64,000 bases of DNA from SIG565 sp045594065 (GTDB lineage Bacteria > Bacillota > Clostridia > Oscillospirales > Acutalibacteraceae). The DNA is taken from assembly GCA_045594065.1 (NCBI GenBank), contig JAZNXU010000004.1, positions 1 through 64,000 on the forward strand. Direction: 5' to 3'. Shown piece after piece: positions 31,506-40,732 of the stretch (within the stretch, counting starts at the first letter, position 1; each line of letters begins with the position of its first letter). The translations under genes were made by a program, and so were the position numbers. Under the pieces are notes generated by a model. The model searched no databases, had not been told where the DNA came from, and was given only the letters and a program-made list of their open reading frames with translations.

Positions 31506-32369
31506 ATGAAAAAAAGATTATTTGAAAATATTGTGCACGGTATTTTCTTAGTGCTGGGCTTAATAACTGTGGGCTGTGTGCTGCTCATAACAGTGTACCT
31601 TATCATTTCAGGTATTCCTGCCATTAAAGAAATCGGTCTTTTTAATTTCCTTTTCGGCAAGGAATGGGCATCTACCGCCGCCCAGCCTAAATACGGAATT
31701 CTGCCGTTTATTTTAACCAGCGTATATGGCACCGCAGGCGCAATACTTATAGGTGTTCCGATAGGCTTTTTTACAGCGGTTTACCTTTCAAAGATGGCAT
31801 CTTCGCGGGTAAGAGCCGTTATAGAGGCGGCTGTTAATCTGCTTGCGGGCATACCGTCGGTAGTGTACGGTCTTGTAGGAATGCTGGTGCTGGTTACGGG
31901 AATAAGAAAGATTTTTAATATTCCCGACGGCGCCAGCCTGCTTGCGGCAATTATAGTGTTGGCGATAATGATACTGCCATCTATTATTAAGGTTTCAATT
32001 ACCGCGCTTGATGCCGTGCCTAAGGAATATGAGGATGCTTCGCTAGCACTCGGAGCCACCCCCACCGAAACCTTTTTTAAGGTGTCAGTTCCCGCTGCCA
32101 AAAGCGGTATTGCCGCGGCGGTGGTGCTCGGTGTTGGGCGCGCAATCGGCGAGGCTATGGCGGTTATTATGGTGTCGGGTAATGTGCCTAATATGCCGTC
32201 GCTTTTCGAGAGCGTGCGCTTTCTTACCACCGCCGTTGCGAGTGAAATGGCTTATTCAAGCGGACTTCAGCAGCAGGCACTTTTTTCAATAGCGCTTGTA
32301 CTGTTTTTATTTATTATGCTTATTAACGCAACGCTCAATTTCTTCTTAAAAAGGGAAAGGCAGGGGTAA
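31506..32369 (+). CDS. pstC: phosphate ABC transporter permease PstC
   Basis: 287-residue inner-membrane protein with six predicted helices. The permease coupling (EAA-like) loop is EYEDASLALGATPTETFFKVSVP near 178-200, and AAVNLLAGIPSVVYGLVG near 108 is typical of Pst permeases. A TTG at 31491 is in frame, but GAGG sits before the ATG at 31506. It forms a heterodimer with PstA. The gene ends one base before pstA starts. Confidence 0.94.
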   Translation: MKKRLFENIVHGIFLVLGLITVGCVLLITVYLIISGIPAIKEIGLFNFLFGKEWASTAAQPKYGILPFILTSVYGTAGAILIGVPIGFFTAVYLSKMASSRVRAVIEAAVNLLAGIPSVVYGLVGMLVLVTGIRKIFNIPDGASLLAAIIVLAIMILPSIIKVSITALDAVPKEYEDASLALGATPTETFFKVSVPAAKSGIAAAVVLGVGRAIGEAMAVIMVSGNVPNMPSLFESVRFLTTAVASEMAYSSGLQQQALFSIALVLFLFIMLINATLNFFLKRERQG

Positions 32370-32370
32370 A

Positions 32371-33234
32371 ATGCTGAAAACTAAATTAAGCGTCAAACGC
32401 AAGACATATATTTCGGTAATGCGCGCTGTTATGCTTCTTTCAACCGTGCTTACCGCCGCCCTTACTCTTTTTTTGTTGGGCTATGTTTTAATAAAGGGTA
32501 TTCCGAATATTACTGTAGAACTACTTACTACTAAGCCAAGCTACCTAACCGAGAGAATAGGCATTCTTCCCGACATTTTAAACACCGTTTATATAATGCT
32601 TGCAACGCTTATAATTGTGCTGCCGCTTGGTGTTGGTGCGGCAATTTACCTTACCGAATATGCTAAAAACAAGCACATTGTAGGCATAATCGAATACGCC
32701 GCCGAAACCCTGTCGGGCATACCGTCAATTATATATGGACTTGTGGGTATGCTGTTTTTCTGCCAATTTCTTAATATGAAAACCTCGCTGTTAGCAGGTG
32801 CACTTACCTTGGTTATTATGAATTTGCCAACCGTTATGCGAACAACTCAGGAAAGCCTTAAAACCGTACCGCAAAGCTATCGTGAGGGCGCTTTCGGCTT
32901 AGGTGCGGGCAAATGGCGCGTTATTCGCACTGTAGTGCTCCCCGGTTGTATCGACGGTGTTATTACAGGCTGTATTTTATCGGTAGGCAGAATTTTAGGC
33001 GAGTCGGCGGCGCTGTTGTTTACCGCGGGCTTTGCTCACGCACTCAACGGTATTATCGATGGACTCGCATCCCCAGGTGCTACTCTTACGGTCGCGCTTT
33101 ATGTGTACGCTAAAGAGCAGGGTGAATTTGGAGTGGCGTTTGCAATTGCCGCAATTTTAATGGTACTAACACTGCTGATTAATCTTTCTGCCACACTTGT
33201 AGGTAAATATTTTGCAAAAAGGAGAAAAGTATGA
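32371..33234 (+). CDS. pstA: phosphate ABC transporter permease PstA
   Basis: 287 residues, six predicted membrane helices. Coupling loop SYREGAFGLGAGKWRVIRTVVLP near 169-191; AETLSGIPSIIYGLVGMLFF near 110 matches the PstC counterpart. It pairs with PstC in the membrane. Its stop overlaps the pstB ATG (ATGA), so the ATPase is translationally coupled. Confidence 0.94.
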   Translation: MLKTKLSVKRKTYISVMRAVMLLSTVLTAALTLFLLGYVLIKGIPNITVELLTTKPSYLTERIGILPDILNTVYIMLATLIIVLPLGVGAAIYLTEYAKNKHIVGIIEYAAETLSGIPSIIYGLVGMLFFCQFLNMKTSLLAGALTLVIMNLPTVMRTTQESLKTVPQSYREGAFGLGAGKWRVIRTVVLPGCIDGVITGCILSVGRILGESAALLFTAGFAHALNGIIDGLASPGATLTVALYVYAKEQGEFGVAFAIAAILMVLTLLINLSATLVGKYFAKRRKV

Positions 33235-33986
33235 GTGAAATAATAACTGCTAAAGACCTGTGCCTATGGTATGGAAATGCTCAGGCACTTAAAAATGTAA
33301 ATATAAGCATTCCCGAAAAAAGTATTACCGCGCTTATAGGTCCGTCAGGCTGCGGTAAATCTACCTTTTTAAAAACCCTTAACCGTATGAACGATTTAAT
33401 ACCCGAAGTGAAAATTACGGGCGAGGTAGAGTATAAGGGTACCAATATTTTTGATTCAGGTGTTGATGTGAACGAGCTTCGCCGCGAGGTTGGAATGGTG
33501 TTCCAAAAGCCCAACCCGTTCCCAATGAGCATTTACGATAATATTGCTTACGGTCCGCGCACTCACGGAATTAAAAACAAAGCAAGGCTCGATGAAATTG
33601 TTGAACGCTCACTTCGCGATGCCGCCATTTGGGACGAGGTTAAGGATAGGCTTAAAAAGAACGCTTTAGGTCTATCAGGCGGCCAGCAACAGCGCCTTTG
33701 TATTGCCCGCGCCCTTGCGGTGCAGCCCGATGTTTTACTTATGGATGAGCCTACAAGCGCACTTGACCCAATTTCTACCTCACGAATAGAAGAACTTGCA
33801 TTGCAATTGAAAGAAAAATATACTATAATAATAGTAACCCACAATATGCAGCAGGCAGTTCGTATTTCCGATAATACCGCCTTTTTCCTCTTAGGTGAGC
33901 TTGTAGAGTTTGATAAAACCGAGCAGCTGTTCTCACAGCCACGCGATAAACGCACCGAAGATTATATTACAGGAAGGTTTGGATAA
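33231..33986 (+). CDS. pstB: phosphate ABC transporter ATPase PstB
   Basis: 251 residues. Walker A GPSGCGKST near 35-43, Q-loop VFQKPNPFPMS near 90, signature LSGGQQQRLCIARAL near 146-160, Walker B VLLMDEPTSALDP near 168 and switch His in VTHNMQQA near 204. The FQKPNPFP sequence is diagnostic for PstB. It powers phosphate uptake through PstCA. phoU follows after one base. Confidence 0.96.
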   Translation: MSEIITAKDLCLWYGNAQALKNVNISIPEKSITALIGPSGCGKSTFLKTLNRMNDLIPEVKITGEVEYKGTNIFDSGVDVNELRREVGMVFQKPNPFPMSIYDNIAYGPRTHGIKNKARLDEIVERSLRDAAIWDEVKDRLKKNALGLSGGQQQRLCIARALAVQPDVLLMDEPTSALDPISTSRIEELALQLKEKYTIIIVTHNMQQAVRISDNTAFFLLGELVEFDKTEQLFSQPRDKRTEDYITGRFG

Positions 33987-33987
33987 T

Positions 33988-34632
33988 ATGAGAACTAAAT
34001 TTGATGAACAGTTAAGCCTGCTTAATAAAAAAATGACCCAAATGGGAGCTATGTGTGAAAATATGATAGCTATGTCGGCCAAGGCGCTTTTAGAGGGAAA
34101 TGTTAAAACTGCCGAAAAGGTGATTGCAAGCGGAAATAAAGTAGATGAGATAGAAAGGGAAATAGAGTCTATTTGCCTAAAGCTACTCTTACAGCAACAG
34201 CCCGTTGCTCGCGATCTGCGCCAAATTTCTGCGGCACTTAAAATGATTACCGATATGGAGCGTATAGGTGATCAGGCAGAGGATATTGCCGAAATTATAA
34301 CATTCCTCGGCGGAAGAACGGGTGAAGAATGCCACGGAATTCGCAAAATGGCAGAGGCAACTATTAAAATGGTTACCGACAGTATCGATGCTTATGTTAA
34401 GCAGGATTTAAAGCTTGCAGAATCTGTATCAGAGTACGATGATGTGGTGGACGATTGCTTCGATAAGGTTAAAAACACCCTTATTGAAATGATTTCCGAA
34501 AACACTGCCAACGGTGAGTATGCTATAGACCTAATTATGATAGCAAAATATTTCGAGCGCATAGGCGACCATGCTACCAACATTGCAGAGTGGGTTGAAT
34601 TTTCAGTAACGGGAGTTCATAAGGGAGAGTAA
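33988..34632 (+). CDS. phoU: phosphate signalling regulator PhoU
   Basis: 214 residues forming two three-helix bundles, each with the PhoU metal-site motif: ERIGDQAEDIAE near 94 and ERIGDHATNIAEW near 195. The start MRTKFDEQLSLLNKKMTQMG is typical. It links Pst transporter state to the PhoR kinase. The frame is open further upstream, but GGAAGG precedes the ATG at 33988, just after pstB. It lies four bases before the response regulator gene. Confidence 0.94.
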   Translation: MRTKFDEQLSLLNKKMTQMGAMCENMIAMSAKALLEGNVKTAEKVIASGNKVDEIEREIESICLKLLLQQQPVARDLRQISAALKMITDMERIGDQAEDIAEIITFLGGRTGEECHGIRKMAEATIKMVTDSIDAYVKQDLKLAESVSEYDDVVDDCFDKVKNTLIEMISENTANGEYAIDLIMIAKYFERIGDHATNIAEWVEFSVTGVHKGE

Positions 34633-34636
34633 TTGT

Positions 34637-35308
34637 ATGATTTTCTGTGTTGACGACGATAATACTATCCGCGATATAGAGGTATACACCTTAGAGTCGG
34701 TAGGCTTTAAGGCTAAGGGCTTTATTAACGGCTACACTCTGCTTGAGGCTATGAAATCCGAAACCCCACAGCTTATTATTCTTGATATTATGCTACCCGG
34801 TGAGGATGGCATAGAAATTCTTAAAAGAATAAAAGCCAACCCCGAAACCCGAAAAATACCGATTATTATGGCAACCGCAAAGGGCACCGAAATTGATAAA
34901 ATAACAGGTCTTGATTCGGGCGCCGATGATTATCTTGTAAAGCCGTTCGGCGTTATGGAAATGGTTTCCCGCGTTAAAGCGGTGCTTAGGCGTTGCGAGC
35001 CTAAGGAAAAACAGGTGCTCGCTAAAGATGATATAACGCTTAGTGAGAATGAGCGTACTGTGACAGTAGCGGGCAGTAAAATACCTCTTACTTATAAGGA
35101 ATTTGAACTGCTGCGGCTGTTTTTGAAGAATCAGGGAACGGTGTTCTCAAGGGAAGATCTGCTTTCTCAAATTTGGGGAGTGGATTATTTAGGCGAGTCG
35201 AGAACTGTGGATATGCATATTAAAACTCTGCGCCACAAGCTCGGTAACTCAGGCAAGCTAATCGAAACCGTTATAGGCGTAGGGTATAGGCTGGGGGAGA
35301 ATAAATGA
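34637..35308 (+). CDS. phoP: PhoP/PhoB-like OmpR-family response regulator
   Basis: 223 residues. The receiver domain (1-120) has the acidic pocket FCVDDDN and phospho-acceptor Asp50 (LIILDIMLPG), Thr near 80 (MATAKG) and Lys near 102 (VKPFG). The C-terminal winged-helix DNA-binding domain spans about 130-222 (LTYKEFELLRLFLKN, RTVDMHIKTLRHKLG). Placed between phoU and a sensor kinase, it is the likely activator of the pst promoter. Its stop overlaps the kinase ATG by 4 bases. Confidence 0.9.
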   Translation: MIFCVDDDNTIRDIEVYTLESVGFKAKGFINGYTLLEAMKSETPQLIILDIMLPGEDGIEILKRIKANPETRKIPIIMATAKGTEIDKITGLDSGADDYLVKPFGVMEMVSRVKAVLRRCEPKEKQVLAKDDITLSENERTVTVAGSKIPLTYKEFELLRLFLKNQGTVFSREDLLSQIWGVDYLGESRTVDMHIKTLRHKLGNSGKLIETVIGVGYRLGENK

Positions 35309-36951
35309 CAGGGAAAATAATACGGTCTATATTAGCCGTAGCTGTTACTGTACTTATTGCCGCTGTAGTGGTAATTACAGGGGTGCTCTACCCATACTTT
35401 AACAATATGCAGGCAAAGCAATTAAGGGATGAGCTGAACATTGCTGCAGCTGCTACAGAGCAGCTGGGAAGTGAGTATATTACAAAACTAAATTTGGAAA
35501 ATTACCGCATAACCTTAATTGCCCCCGACGGTACAGTGCTATATGACACTAAGGCAAATGCAGGTGAAATGGAAAATCACCTTGACCGTGAAGAGGTAAG
35601 GCAGGCGCTCGAAATAGGGCGGGGCAGCAGCTCGCGGTATTCCTCTACTTTAATAGAGAATACATTATACGAGGCTGTTCGCTTATCCGACGGCACAGTA
35701 CTTAGACTATCGGTAAGCCAAAAAACTGCCGCCGTAATGATAGTTGGAATGCTGCAGCCAATAGCGCTTATAACCCTTGTGGCAATATTGCTTTCAATTG
35801 TTCTTGCTCATAGCGTATCAAAGCGGATTACCGAGCCCTTAAATAAGCTCGACCTTGAGAATCCACTTGAAAATGAGGTGTACGAGGAATTATCACCGTT
35901 GCTTACCCGTATTCATCACCAGAATGGGCAGATAGAGTGGCACCTGCGGCAGTTAAAGCAAAGAAAAAAAGAATTTCGCGCGGTTACCGAAAATATGCAA
36001 GAGGGTCTTGTGCTGCTTGACAGCGAGGGGCGTGTTTTAAGCATTAATCCCGCAGCGGCAAGGCTGTTGCAGACCGATGAAAATTGCGTTGGCGAAGATT
36101 TTGTAACCGTTGACCGCAGGCAGGATTTAAACAATGCAATAAAATTGGCATATGATTCCGGTCACGGTAAGCTTCGCGCCGAACGCGGCGGCAGAGAATG
36201 TCAGTTTGATATAAGCCGAATTGAAACGGGCGGAAAAACTGTGGGCGCGGTTATACTTTGCACCGATGTTACCGAAAGCGCCTTTGCCGAGCGTAACCGT
36301 CAGGAATTTACGGCTAATGTTTCCCACGAATTAAAAACCCCGCTGCAGTCAATTATAGGTAGCGCCGAGCTTTTGGAAAACGGGCTTGTAAAGCCCGAGG
36401 ATATGCAGCGCTTTGTAGGGCATATCAGAAACGAGGCTGAAAGGCTTGTAACCCTGATAAACGATATTATCCGTCTTTCACAGCTTGATGAAAACGGCGA
36501 GTCGCCGCACGAATTGGTGAGCCTATATGAGGTTGCCGCAGAGGTGCTTGAGGTGCTATCACCCGCGGCTGAAAAAGCAGGGGTTACAATGAGCCTTAGC
36601 GGTGAACACCTTAGCATAAGCGGCGAGCGCAGGTATATTTATGAAATCATTTATAATCTTTGCGATAATGCAATTCGTTACAATATAAAGAACGGAAAAG
36701 TTAATGTAGATATTACAAAGAACGGCAATAGCACCGTTTTAACCGTAGCTGATACAGGTATTGGTATTCCGCCGGAGCATCAGTCGCGTGTATTTGAACG
36801 ATTTTATAGGGTCGATAAAAGTCACTCTAAGCAAACAGGCGGTACGGGGCTCGGTCTTTCAATTGTTAAGCACACAGTAGCATACCACGGCGGCAGAATT
36901 GAGCTTAACAGCACCGTTGGCAAAGGAACAACAATTAAAATCATATTTTAA
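35305..36951 (+). CDS. phoR: PhoR-like sensor histidine kinase
   Basis: 548 residues. Membrane helices about 8-30 and 143-168 flank an extracytoplasmic sensor region. A PAS-like domain spans about 222-325 (MQEGLVLLDSEGRVLSINPA). HisKA carries His341 in NVSHELKTPLQSI. The ATPase domain has an N-box (NLCDNAIRYN near 452), G1 DTGIGIP near 488 and G2 GGTGLGLSI near 517. It should phosphorylate the adjacent regulator when PhoU/Pst report low phosphate. It ends the pst-pho gene set; hairpins and a terminator follow. Confidence 0.9.
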   Translation: MTGKIIRSILAVAVTVLIAAVVVITGVLYPYFNNMQAKQLRDELNIAAAATEQLGSEYITKLNLENYRITLIAPDGTVLYDTKANAGEMENHLDREEVRQALEIGRGSSSRYSSTLIENTLYEAVRLSDGTVLRLSVSQKTAAVMIVGMLQPIALITLVAILLSIVLAHSVSKRITEPLNKLDLENPLENEVYEELSPLLTRIHHQNGQIEWHLRQLKQRKKEFRAVTENMQEGLVLLDSEGRVLSINPAAARLLQTDENCVGEDFVTVDRRQDLNNAIKLAYDSGHGKLRAERGGRECQFDISRIETGGKTVGAVILCTDVTESAFAERNRQEFTANVSHELKTPLQSIIGSAELLENGLVKPEDMQRFVGHIRNEAERLVTLINDIIRLSQLDENGESPHELVSLYEVAAEVLEVLSPAAEKAGVTMSLSGEHLSISGERRYIYEIIYNLCDNAIRYNIKNGKVNVDITKNGNSTVLTVADTGIGIPPEHQSRVFERFYRVDKSHSKQTGGTGLGLSIVKHTVAYHGGRIELNSTVGKGTTIKIIF

Positions 36952-37033
36952 AAACGCCCACTTAAAAAAGAAGCCTTATATTTTTGGCTTATAAAGTGAA
37001 GTTAAGGTTGTTATGTGGGGAAAACTAAAATGA

Positions 37034-37064
37034 GGCACACTTTGCAAAGTGTGCCCCGTTTTTT
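37034..37064. terminator. terminator between phoR and the convergent HAD gene
   Basis: Perfect 22-base palindrome (arms GGCACACTTTG / CAAAGTGTGCC) followed by CCG and six T on the plus strand. 36952-37033 holds only a small AAGCC/GGCTT stem; 37065-37124 nothing clear. Confidence 0.85.
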
Positions 37065-37124
37065 GATTTATACTTTTCAAACCGATATTTTTGTTGTATA
37101 ATTAATAAAATCAAATAGCTTTTT

Positions 37125-37757
37125 TTAAAGCAGTATGTTTAACAGTTCTTCTATATTATAAGCGATTTTTATAGCCCCTGCTTTAAGCATTTCTTCGGGC
37201 TTACCGAAGCCCCAACCAACCCCGACGGTAGGTATGCCGAGCGCGCTCGCGCCCTCAACATCGAAAACGGTGTCACCAACCATTATGATTTCGCTTTCAC
37301 ACTTGTAGGTATCTAAAAGATACGCAATAACCGCCTGTTTAGAGTCGCGGCTTGTATCAAAGGTTGCGCCGCAAACACCGTCGAAATACTTTGTAAGACC
37401 GAAATGGTCGAGAATTTCGTTTGAGGTTTCCTCAGGCTTAGAGGTGGCAACGAAAAGTTGGTGCCCCGCCTTTTTTAGTGACGCAAGGGCATCCTCAATA
37501 CCGTCATAGGGGCGGTTTTCAAATTTGCCAATACTGATATACCGTTCGCGATAGCGTGTCAGTGCATTCTCGATTTCAGTTTCAGGTATGCCGTATTTTT
37601 TAAACGAGTAGCGTAGCGGCGGACCTATTAGGGTGTTTTGCTCACTTTCGGGTATTTTTATTCCATAGTGCGAGAAAGTGTGTATGCAGGATTTTATAAT
37701 ACCCTCAGAAGAATCGGTAAGGGTACCGTCAAGGTCAAAAAGTATTGCTTTTTGCAT
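37125..37757 (-). CDS. HAD-family phosphatase (phosphoglycolate/pyrophosphate phosphatase-like)
   Basis: 210 residues. Motif I FDLDGTLTDS near 6-15, motif II FVATSKPEE near 107 (with the Gph-type ATSKP), motif III Lys in RDSKQAVIAY near 146 and motif IV VGDTVFDVEGA near 167. The Gph/PpaX branch removes phosphate from phosphoglycolate or pyrophosphate. Two in-frame ATGs exist (37766 and 37757); the ribosome-binding site AAAGGA abuts the first and is 9 bases from the second, which I chose. Monocistronic. Confidence 0.85.
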   Translation of the reverse strand: MQKAILFDLDGTLTDSSEGIIKSCIHTFSHYGIKIPESEQNTLIGPPLRYSFKKYGIPETEIENALTRYRERYISIGKFENRPYDGIEDALASLKKAGHQLFVATSKPEETSNEILDHFGLTKYFDGVCGATFDTSRDSKQAVIAYLLDTYKCESEIIMVGDTVFDVEGASALGIPTVGVGWGFGKPEEMLKAGAIKIAYNIEELLNILL

Positions 37758-37820
37758 ATTTATCATTCCTTTAAGTGGTATTATACACTAAAATTTAAAA
37801 TAATTCAATAAGGTGATGTT

Positions 37821-38489
37821 ATGGTACATATAGGTAACGATTGGGACAATATTTTAAAGGATGAGTGGGAAAAGCCGTACTACTTAAACCTCCGCGAATT
37901 CTTGAAAAAGGAGTACCAAACCCATACAATTTATCCCAAAATGCAGGATATTTTCAATGCCCTTAAGTATACCTCATTCGAAGATACAAAGGTTGTAATA
38001 ATAGGGCAGGACCCATACCACGGCGCGGGGCAGGCGCATGGGCTTTGCTTTTCGGTGCTGCCGAGTGTAAAACAGCCGCCGTCACTTAAAAATATATTTA
38101 AAGAGCTTGAAACCGATATTGAGGGCTTTAAAGCACCCGAGTCGGGCGAGCTTACTGCTTGGGCTAAGCAGGGAATACTTATGCTCAACAATGTGCTAAC
38201 CGTTCGTGAGGGTACGCCTAACAGCCACAAGGGAATAGGTTGGGAAAATGTGACCGACCGCATAATTTCGGAACTAAATAAGAAAACCACACCTGTTGTA
38301 TTTTTGCTTTGGGGCAACAACGCCATAACCAAGGCACGCATTATAACAAACCCCATTCACACAAAGCTGACTTCCGTTCACCCGAGTCCGCTTTCCGCTT
38401 ACGGCGGCTTTTTCGGTTGCAAGCATTTTTCTAAAACCAATGAAATACTGTCCGCTGCAGGACTTGACCAGATAGATTGGAGATTGTAG
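37821..38489 (+). CDS. ung: uracil-DNA glycosylase, family 1
   Basis: 222 residues. It removes uracil from DNA to start base excision repair. The catalytic water-activating loop is VVIIGQDPYHGAGQAHG near 58-74 (Asp and His), the uracil-binding Asn is in LLWGNNA near 162, and the DNA-intercalating loop is HPSPLSAYGGFFG near 186-198. Length is normal. GGTGA precedes the ATG. It overlaps the next small reading frame by 13 bases. Confidence 0.96.
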   Translation: MVHIGNDWDNILKDEWEKPYYLNLREFLKKEYQTHTIYPKMQDIFNALKYTSFEDTKVVIIGQDPYHGAGQAHGLCFSVLPSVKQPPSLKNIFKELETDIEGFKAPESGELTAWAKQGILMLNNVLTVREGTPNSHKGIGWENVTDRIISELNKKTTPVVFLLWGNNAITKARIITNPIHTKLTSVHPSPLSAYGGFFGCKHFSKTNEILSAAGLDQIDWRL

Positions 38490-38662
38490 CCAAAGCATTC
38501 AAACCCGTTCGCATAACCTTAATGGTGGTGATGACGGCTATTTTCCTTGCCTTTATCGGCTTTTTGATTTATTTGTGCGTTGAAGCTCAAGGCAAGCTTT
38601 TAACCGCCGCCTTTATACTCTATGTTTTAAGAAAAATAGATAAAATAAAGACCGTTCAGTAA
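38477..38662 (+). CDS. possible small membrane protein coupled to ung
   Basis: 61 residues from a TTG at 38477 (or fewer from an ATG at 38522). It contains one strong hydrophobic helix (VVMTAIFLAFIGFLIYLC) and perhaps a second (LLTAAFILYVL), with a basic tail. It overlaps the end of ung and its stop lies inside the following terminator stem, as for a genuine last gene. No clear ribosome-binding site and no family recognised, so it may be chance. Confidence 0.4.
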   Translation: MEIVAKAFKPVRITLMVVMTAIFLAFIGFLIYLCVEAQGKLLTAAFILYVLRKIDKIKTVQ

Positions 38663-38676
38663 TGAACGGTCTTTTG
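38647..38676. terminator. bidirectional terminator between ung and rnfB
   Basis: Perfect 12-bp stem (AAAGACCGTTCA / TGAACGGTCTTT) with a GTAA loop and T-rich flanks on both strands. Confidence 0.9.
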
Positions 38677-38677
38677 C

Positions 38678-39460
38678 TTATTTTGTAATTATACATTTCA
38701 TTGGGCAGTTGCGCTGGCATTCGCCGCAGCCCGTGCATTTATCGGGGTCTATAAAGGCAAGGTTGTCGTTCACCGTAATGGCGGCAGATGGGCATACTTT
38801 TTCGCACTTTTTGCAACCAATGCAGGCGGCGGTGCACTCCTTGCGGGAGACAGCACCCTTATTTTTATTTGAACAGGCAATATAAACGGGAGCGTTTACA
38901 GGCTCAACGGTAATAATGCCTTTAGGGCAGGCAAGAGCGCATTTTCCGCAGCCCCCGCACTTTTCCTTATCTATCACAATGTTGCCGTCAGAAATGCTCA
39001 ACGCGCCGAAATCGCACGCCTTAATGCAGTCGCCAAAGCCTAAGCAGCCATATTTGCACTCGAGCGGACCGCCGTATAAAAGACTCGCTGCCGCGCAAGA
39101 GGCGGCGCCTGTGTAGGCGTAATTTGAAACTGCCTTGTCGAGCCCGTGGTGGCAGTGGATAACTGCTGCTTTCTTTATAGCACTAACCTCTACGCCCAAT
39201 ATGTCGGATAATGCCTTAGCGGTGGTCTCTCCGCCCGGTGTACAGAGGTTTGGCTCGGCATCACCCTTAGATAACGCATCGGCGTAGCCGTCACAGCCCG
39301 AAAATCCGCAGGCACCGCAGTTAGCGCCCGGCAGACATTCACGGATTTGTTCTGTACGCTCGTCAGTTGGAACGAAAAAGAATTTTGAAGCAAAGCTTAA
39401 TACTGTGCCTAAAATAAGACCTGTACCGCCAACGATTAAAACGGTGTATAAAAATCCCAT
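38678..39460 (-). CDS. rnfB: Rnf complex iron-sulfur subunit RnfB
   Basis: 260 residues. An N-terminal membrane helix (about 5-25) is followed by the RnfB cluster motif CLPGANCGACGFSGCDGYA near 43-61. Then come several ferredoxin-type CX2CX2CX3C sets: ECKYGCLGFGDCIKAC, CGGCGKCALACPKG, CIGCKKCEKVCPSA and CTGCGECQRNCPM. It receives electrons from reduced ferredoxin and passes them into the complex. Last gene of rnfCDGEAB; terminator follows. Confidence 0.95.
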   Translation of the reverse strand: MGFLYTVLIVGGTGLILGTVLSFASKFFFVPTDERTEQIRECLPGANCGACGFSGCDGYADALSKGDAEPNLCTPGGETTAKALSDILGVEVSAIKKAAVIHCHHGLDKAVSNYAYTGAASCAAASLLYGGPLECKYGCLGFGDCIKACDFGALSISDGNIVIDKEKCGGCGKCALACPKGIITVEPVNAPVYIACSNKNKGAVSRKECTAACIGCKKCEKVCPSAAITVNDNLAFIDPDKCTGCGECQRNCPMKCIITK

Positions 39461-39464
39461 AGTC

Positions 39465-40046
39465 CTAACCTCCTATTCCGGTGAAGCCTAAGAAGGACAG
39501 CGCCACAATGGATGCGGCTATGAGCGTAATCGGCAGTCCCTTTAAAAATTCAGGTACATCGGAGCTTTCAAGCCGCTTTCTTACCCCTGCAAAGATGATT
39601 AGAGCCAGCATAAAGCCAAGACCCGCGGCAAGCGCGTTGATTAGTGACTCTACATAATTATAGCCCTTAGTGAAGTTAAGGATTGTAATGCCGAGCACCG
39701 CACAGTTGGTGGTTATAAGCGGCAGGTATATGCCGAGGGAATTGTAGATTGCCTTTGAATACTTTTTAAGTACAATTTCCAAAAGCTGTACCAAAGCGGC
39801 AATTACCAAAATGAATACTATCGTTTGCAGGTAATCAAGACCCAGCGGAACGAGCAAATAGGCATAAAGCGGATATGTAACAGCGGTGGCAATAACCATA
39901 ACGGCTGTAACCGCCAAGCTCATACTAAATGCGGTGCCTACCTTTTTAGAGGTACCTAAAAACGGGCAGATACCAAGGAATTTTGCAAGCACCATATTCT
40001 CAGTGAGAATGCCTGCAAGCAGAATTGAAACAATATTAGTTATCAT
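39465..40046 (-). CDS. rnfA: Rnf complex membrane subunit RnfA
   Basis: 193 residues with six membrane helices. Signatures are LTENMVLAKFLGICPFLGTSK near 14-34 and ITTNCAVLGI near 110, holding the conserved Cys residues (near 26 and 113) that bind an intramembrane 2Fe-2S cluster between RnfA and RnfE. It overlaps the rnfE stop by 4 bases (ATGA). Confidence 0.95.
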   Translation of the reverse strand: MITNIVSILLAGILTENMVLAKFLGICPFLGTSKKVGTAFSMSLAVTAVMVIATAVTYPLYAYLLVPLGLDYLQTIVFILVIAALVQLLEIVLKKYSKAIYNSLGIYLPLITTNCAVLGITILNFTKGYNYVESLINALAAGLGFMLALIIFAGVRKRLESSDVPEFLKGLPITLIAASIVALSFLGFTGIGG

Positions 40047-40732
40047 ACTGCTGCCACCTCCTCTTTATGGGGCTCTGAGCAGCTATCTTTCATCGGGCAC
40101 TCTCCACAGCCTGTGCAGGTAACCTTTTCCTTGCCGAATTTTTCGGCTAATTTGTTAGAAATTGCAACTAAAATACCAAACACGAAGAATCCACCCGGTG
40201 GCAGAAGCATTACCACCATGGGGTCGATATACTGAGCGGTTACGGTTAGTCCGAAAATTGTACCCGCACCGATAAGCTCGCGTATAGCGCCCATTAAGGT
40301 AAGTGTAGCAGTAAAGCCTATGCCCATACCAATAGCATCAAGAATGCTCGGTACTATCGGGTTTTTAGAGGCAAACATTTCAGCTCTGCCGAGTATTATA
40401 CAGTTAACAACTATCAGCGGCAGATAAATTCCGAGCGCCGAGTCAATAGCGGGCAGAAATGCTTTAACTAACATCTGAACTATTGTTACAAAGCCCGCTA
40501 TAACGGTTATGTAGGCAGGAATTCTAACCTTATCGGGAATAATGTTGCGAAGAAGTGAAATTACAATGTTTGAGCCGAGCAGCACTATCGTTGCCGCAAC
40601 ACCCATTCCAATACCGTTTATTGCGGCAGTAGTAACTGCAAGGGTGGGGCAGGTACCGAGTACCAGTCGCAAAACAGGGTTTTCTTTAATAATACCATTG
40701 GTTAGGTACTGTAAATTCTTACTGGTTTTCAA
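40043..40732 (-). CDS. rnfE: Rnf complex membrane subunit RnfE
   Basis: 229 residues, six membrane helices. Cys-bearing segments NPVLRLVLGTCPTLAVTT near 17-34 and LIVVNCIILGRAE near 105 mirror RnfA. The cytosolic tail carries a CTGCGECPMKDSC motif, extra cysteines not needed by the core fold. Starts with TTG: GGAGG lies 8 bases ahead and no nearer ATG exists. It overlaps rnfG by 14 bases. Confidence 0.94.
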   Translation of the reverse strand: MKTSKNLQYLTNGIIKENPVLRLVLGTCPTLAVTTAAINGIGMGVAATIVLLGSNIVISLLRNIIPDKVRIPAYITVIAGFVTIVQMLVKAFLPAIDSALGIYLPLIVVNCIILGRAEMFASKNPIVPSILDAIGMGIGFTATLTLMGAIRELIGAGTIFGLTVTAQYIDPMVVMLLPPGGFFVFGILVAISNKLAEKFGKEKVTCTGCGECPMKDSCSEPHKEEVAAV